This document shows positions 5,870 to 8,848 of a stretch of DNA of 8,848 nt, piece by piece (position 1 is the stretch's first letter; the number at the start of each line of letters is the position of its first letter). Below the pieces are notes generated by a model. The model saw only the letters and a program-made list of their open reading frames with translations, was not told the DNA's origin and ran no database searches. Made by a program: the position numbers and the translations under genes. The DNA comes from Novacetimonas pomaceti (GTDB lineage: Bacteria; Pseudomonadota; Alphaproteobacteria; Acetobacterales; Acetobacteraceae), in assembly GCF_003207955.1 (NCBI RefSeq), contig NZ_NOXG01000043.1:1-8848 (forward strand), given 5' to 3'.

Positions 5870-7369
5870 ATGTGTGTCATCACGACATGCGCCAAGAACG
5901 AGAATAAGTCTGCAATAACATGGAATAACTTTCCCGCCCTCATCAGGCTTCTGGCCGTTATGGTGGGAATGCTGTTCGCCAGTTGCACGCTCACTTCCGA
6001 AGTATTGGCCCAGACAGAAACCGCCAAGACCACCTTTACGACCCATTACGAACCCGCCGCCTTTCCCATGACCGAATCAGGGCAGGTGGCGATCGGCCCC
6101 CTCGTGCCGATGCTGACCGCAACGCCCCACCTGTTCGGGAACTGGGGCGGGATACAGCCATGGCTGACGCAACGGGGCATTTTCCTCAATGTTACCGTCA
6201 ACGAAGAATATATGGGCAACATTACCGGCGGCAAGCAGCGTGCCAACGTACTGGCCGGTCAGGTCGCAGCGGCGCTGGACATTGACTGGCAACGTCTTGC
6301 AGGGGTTCCGTCCTTCTGGACCCATATGCTGGTCATCAATGGACACGGCAACAGCCTTTCCAACGCCATGGGCGATTCAGTGACCAATCCTGAAGAGATA
6401 TATGGCGCGCGCGGCAACGTGGTTGCCCATCTGGTGGACATGTATGCCGACAAGGGATTCCTGCGCGACCGCATCATCCTTTCGGTCGGTGTCATACCAA
6501 CAGGCAGTTTTTTCAATCAGGATTACCTTGCCTGTTCGTTCATGAACGTATCGGTATGCGGCAATCCCGCGCCATCCAAATACGTGCCGGGCGGACGGGA
6601 CTGGCCTTCGGGCAACCTTGGGGCGGTCCTGCGGGTACGGCCGACATTGCGGACCTACATCATGGGCGGCATCTTTGCCGTCAGCCCCCATGCCTATAAC
6701 GGCGGCATATCGGGCTGGGCACTGGGGCAGGACGGGCTGGGAAAGCTTTCCTCCCAGGTCGAAATCGGCTGGAGCCCCTCCTTCGGCAGGCATCATCTGC
6801 TGGGGCACTACAAGATCGGGTACTGGTATGACAACTCCCGTTATCCCAACCTGTTTTCCGACATAAACGGCAATTCGTTTCAGGCGACGGGCCTGCCACG
6901 CCGGTATGAAGCCGGCATGAATGCGGCGTGGCTCATGTTCAACCAGATGATCCACCGCAGCGGAGATGGGCTGGCGAATGGCCTGATCGTCATCGGCGGC
7001 GTTGATTACACACAGGGTAACGAGGTGGCCATGCGGGATCATGAATGGATCGGCCTGCTGCAAAGCGGCACCCCCTGGGGCCGCCCGCTGGACCAGATAG
7101 GCGCCATGTTCCAGTATATGGAAATGAGCCATACCGTGGCCCTGCAGCAGGAATCCTCGCTTGCGCTTGGCCTGCCCTACCTGCCCAACCAGTGGGGCGC
7201 CGTTTACGGCATACAGAGCCATGAAAACGTATGGGAAGCCTTCTACAGCATCCATGTCGCCCGTGGCACGGCCTTCCAGCCCGATTTCCAGTACCTGCAG
7301 CGCCCCGGGGCCACAACGACCTTCCACGATGCGGCGGTAATCGGGTTCCAGTTCACCACCAATCTCTGA
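5870..7369 (+). CDS. OprB-family carbohydrate-selective outer-membrane porin
   Basis: A 499-residue outer-membrane beta-barrel of the OprB (carbohydrate porin) family, which lets sugars and polyols diffuse into the periplasm. The ATG at 5870 follows GGGAG by eight bases; an upstream in-frame start would add an unlikely charged extension. Residues 1-46 contain a basic start, a hydrophobic core (ALIRLLAVMVGMLF) and a signal peptidase I site after SEVLA. Family landmarks include HLFGNWGGIQPWLTQRGI, LAGQVAAALDIDWQRL, the PTGSFF strand, WPSGNLGAVLRVRP, a GHYKIGYWYDN strand and a C-terminal FQFTTNL that, with aromatic residues near the end, suits barrel assembly. The length is near the family norm of 400-500. 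The FASC at the end of the hydrophobic core is a poor lipobox, and porins of this type are not lipoproteins. Lying 98 bases ahead of glpK, it may serve glycerol or related polyols, but substrate is inference. Confidence 0.9.
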   Translation: MCVITTCAKNENKSAITWNNFPALIRLLAVMVGMLFASCTLTSEVLAQTETAKTTFTTHYEPAAFPMTESGQVAIGPLVPMLTATPHLFGNWGGIQPWLTQRGIFLNVTVNEEYMGNITGGKQRANVLAGQVAAALDIDWQRLAGVPSFWTHMLVINGHGNSLSNAMGDSVTNPEEIYGARGNVVAHLVDMYADKGFLRDRIILSVGVIPTGSFFNQDYLACSFMNVSVCGNPAPSKYVPGGRDWPSGNLGAVLRVRPTLRTYIMGGIFAVSPHAYNGGISGWALGQDGLGKLSSQVEIGWSPSFGRHHLLGHYKIGYWYDNSRYPNLFSDINGNSFQATGLPRRYEAGMNAAWLMFNQMIHRSGDGLANGLIVIGGVDYTQGNEVAMRDHEWIGLLQSGTPWGRPLDQIGAMFQYMEMSHTVALQQESSLALGLPYLPNQWGAVYGIQSHENVWEAFYSIHVARGTAFQPDFQYLQRPGATTTFHDAAVIGFQFTTNL

Positions 7370-7377
7370 ACGGTCAG

Positions 7378-7402
7378 CCGCAGGCATCCTGAATGCCTGC
7401 GG
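7378..7402 (+). terminator. Strong hairpin between porin and glpK
   Basis: CCGCAGGCAT and ATGCCTGCGG form a perfect 10-bp stem with loop CCTGA, beginning eight bases after the porin stop. No T-run follows (GCACGATAATC), so it is either a weak terminator or a 3' stabiliser of porin mRNA within a porin-glpK transcript. Confidence 0.55.
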
Positions 7403-7467
7403 GCACGATAATCTTTCCGGGATCGTGGAACATTGTTGCGAAACACAAGAACAAAAAGGAATGCAGC

Positions 7468-8793
7468 ATGACGGAATATGTGGGCGCGATAGACCAGGGC
7501 ACAACCAGTTCCCGGTTCATGATATTCGACCGGAAGGGAACGATCGTTTCCGTCGCGCAAAAGGAACACCGCCAGATCTATCCCCATCCGGGATGGGTTG
7601 AACATGATCCGATGGAAATTCTTGAAAATACCAATGAAATGATTGGCGCCGCCATGGCACGGGCCAATCTGGGCGCGGACAGCCTGGTATCGGTCGGGAT
7701 CACCAACCAGCGTGAAACCGCCGTCCTGTGGGACAGGACGACGGGCCAGCCCCTTCATAACGCCATCGTATGGCAGGACACACGTGTGGACCAGCTGGTC
7801 CACGAATATGGCCGCGACGGGGGGCAGGACCGCTTTCGCGCCATTACGGGCCTGCCGCTGGCAAGCTATTTCGCGGGCCTGAAACTGCGCTGGCTGCTTG
7901 ATAACGTGGAAGGCGCACGCCAGAAAGCCGAAACCGGGCAGGCGCTGTTCGGCACGATCGACAGCTGGCTTTCATGGAACCTGACAGGGGGCACCAAAGG
8001 CGGCATCCATATTACCGACGTGACCAATGCCTCGCGCACCCAGCTGATGAACCTGAAAACCTGCGCGTGGGATGAGGGCATGCTCAAGGCATTTTCCATT
8101 CCCCCCGCCTGCCTGCCCCGCATCGTGCCCTCGTCACAGGTGTATGGCACGATCACGATCCCCAGCCTGCAGGGCACGAAGCTTGCCGGTATTCTGGGTG
8201 ACCAGCAGGCCGCCCTGGTCGGGCAGACCTGTTTTTCACCAGGGGAAGCCAAGAATACCTATGGCACCGGTTCGTTCCTGCTGATGAACACCGGCACCGA
8301 TCCGGTCCAGTCAAAGGCGGGACTGCTGACAACGGTGGCCTACCAGTTCGGCACGGAAGAACCCCGTTACGCGCTGGAGGGATCCATCGCCATTACGGGC
8401 GCGTTGGTACAGTGGCTGCGCGATAACCTGAAGCTGTTTGATCTGGCGACACAGATCGAACCGCTGGCCCGCAGCGTGGCGGATAATGGCGGCATTTACA
8501 TCGTGCCCGCGTTTTCCGGCCTGTACGCCCCTTACTGGAAGGAAAACGCCCGCGGGGTCATTGTGGGACTGACCCGCTATGTCACGCGGGCGCACTTCGC
8601 ACGCGCAACGCTGGAGGCAACGGCCTATCAGGTGCGCGATGTCGTCGCGGCCATGGAGGCGGACAGCGGCATCGTGCTGAGCAGCCTGAAAACGGATGGC
8701 GGCATGGTGGCGAACGAACTGCTCATGCAGTTTCAGGCCGACATCCTCAACGCGGATTTCTCACACTTGAGGCAATTTCGGGTCATTTTGTAG
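7468..8793 (+). pseudogene. glpK: Glycerol kinase, 3' end removed by IS insertion
   Basis: Glycerol kinase (ATP + glycerol to glycerol 3-phosphate), cytoplasmic, FGGY family. The ATG at 7468 follows AGGA by seven bases. The phosphate-binding AIDQGTTSSR opens the protein. Glycerol-contact residues known from E. coli GlpK are present: R82-E83 (NQRET), W102, Y134 and D245 (GDQQAALVG). NTYGTGSF and GLYAPYWKENARGVI follow, then the C-terminal DGGMVANELLMQFQADILN. Homology ends at N428. The next 13 residues (ADFSHLRQFRVIL) and the TAG at 8791-8793 are encoded by the IS end. About 70 residues of the usual 500, including the ETTALGAAY helix of the ATP-binding domain, are lost, so activity is not expected. 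The preceding porin gene and the 98-base gap suggest one transcript. Other glp genes are not in view. Confidence 0.9.
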
Positions 8794-8848
8794 AATTCAG
8801 TCATCCCACAGGAGCCCGATCTGGAATATTGACGATATTCTGCTTCTG
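8750..8848. mobile_element. Insertion-sequence terminus, right copy
   Basis: This is the reverse complement of the left copy over 8750-8844, with no mismatch, followed by four more bases. It begins inside codon 428 of glpK, whose family sequence would continue VPVVRP. The element end lies at or just inside 8750. Stop codons in the IS close the glpK frame at 8791. The inner inverted repeat GAATAT/ATATTC sits at 8824-8840. Transposase is not visible because the window ends here; the IS family is not identified. Confidence 0.8.

Noticed and set aside
5915..5990. Lipoprotein signal in the porin (FASC)
   Set aside because: The residues before the Cys fit a lipobox poorly, OprB porins are not lipoproteins, and a normal cleavage site after VLA follows.
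6377..7504. Minus-strand 375-codon ORF
   Set aside because: Its length comes from GC-rich antisense of the porin. No domain or signal is recognisable and it also covers the porin-glpK gap.

Overview
The window reads as chromosomal DNA of a GC-rich alphaproteobacterium, most likely an acetic acid bacterium (Acetobacteraceae, in the style of Komagataeibacter/Gluconacetobacter). This is inferred from codon use, the tandem GGDEF-EAL protein, the OprB-type porin, the Tat-exported aldo/keto reductase and the amount of insertion-sequence debris. No marker gene fixes the genus.

Layout: both ends carry the same 95-base sequence in inverted orientation (1-95 and 8750-8844), a perfect match. It is best read as the terminus of one insertion sequence present on both sides. 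On the left it cuts off the 5' part of a GGDEF-EAL gene (85-1605, +). On the right it cuts off the last seventh or so of a glycerol kinase gene (7468-8793, +). The window is therefore either a segment bracketed by two oppositely oriented IS copies, or an assembly contig that stops just inside two copies of a repeat. The sequence alone cannot separate these.

From 1460 to 2270 is a scar region: the 3' end of the EAL domain is replaced by unrelated sequence, followed by an orphan 52-codon piece of an IS256-family transposase (1703-1858) and decayed DNA. On the minus strand, 3186 to 2275, is a two-gene stress module: a repeat-built KGG/YciG-like protein followed by a ferritin-like DUF892 (YciE/YciF) protein, in the same order as the enterobacterial yciGFE operon. 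An AT-rich stretch (about 3190-3800) follows, with an 18-bp perfect palindrome and one doubtful small ORF. Next come the N-terminal stub of an alpha/beta-hydrolase gene (minus) and an intact Tat-signal aldo/keto reductase (4317-5474, +). After an AT-rich leader with three TTCGTG motifs comes an OprB-family outer-membrane porin (5870-7369, +), then the interrupted glpK 98 bases downstream.

The porin and glpK sit as a likely transcription unit for outer-membrane passage and phosphorylation of glycerol or a similar polyol, with a strong hairpin between them. The glpK copy is expected to be non-functional. The GGDEF-EAL remnant keeps an intact GGDEF motif but has lost the EAL metal-binding DD pair. 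I see no clear novel multi-gene system, no CRISPR array, and no tRNA or rRNA.
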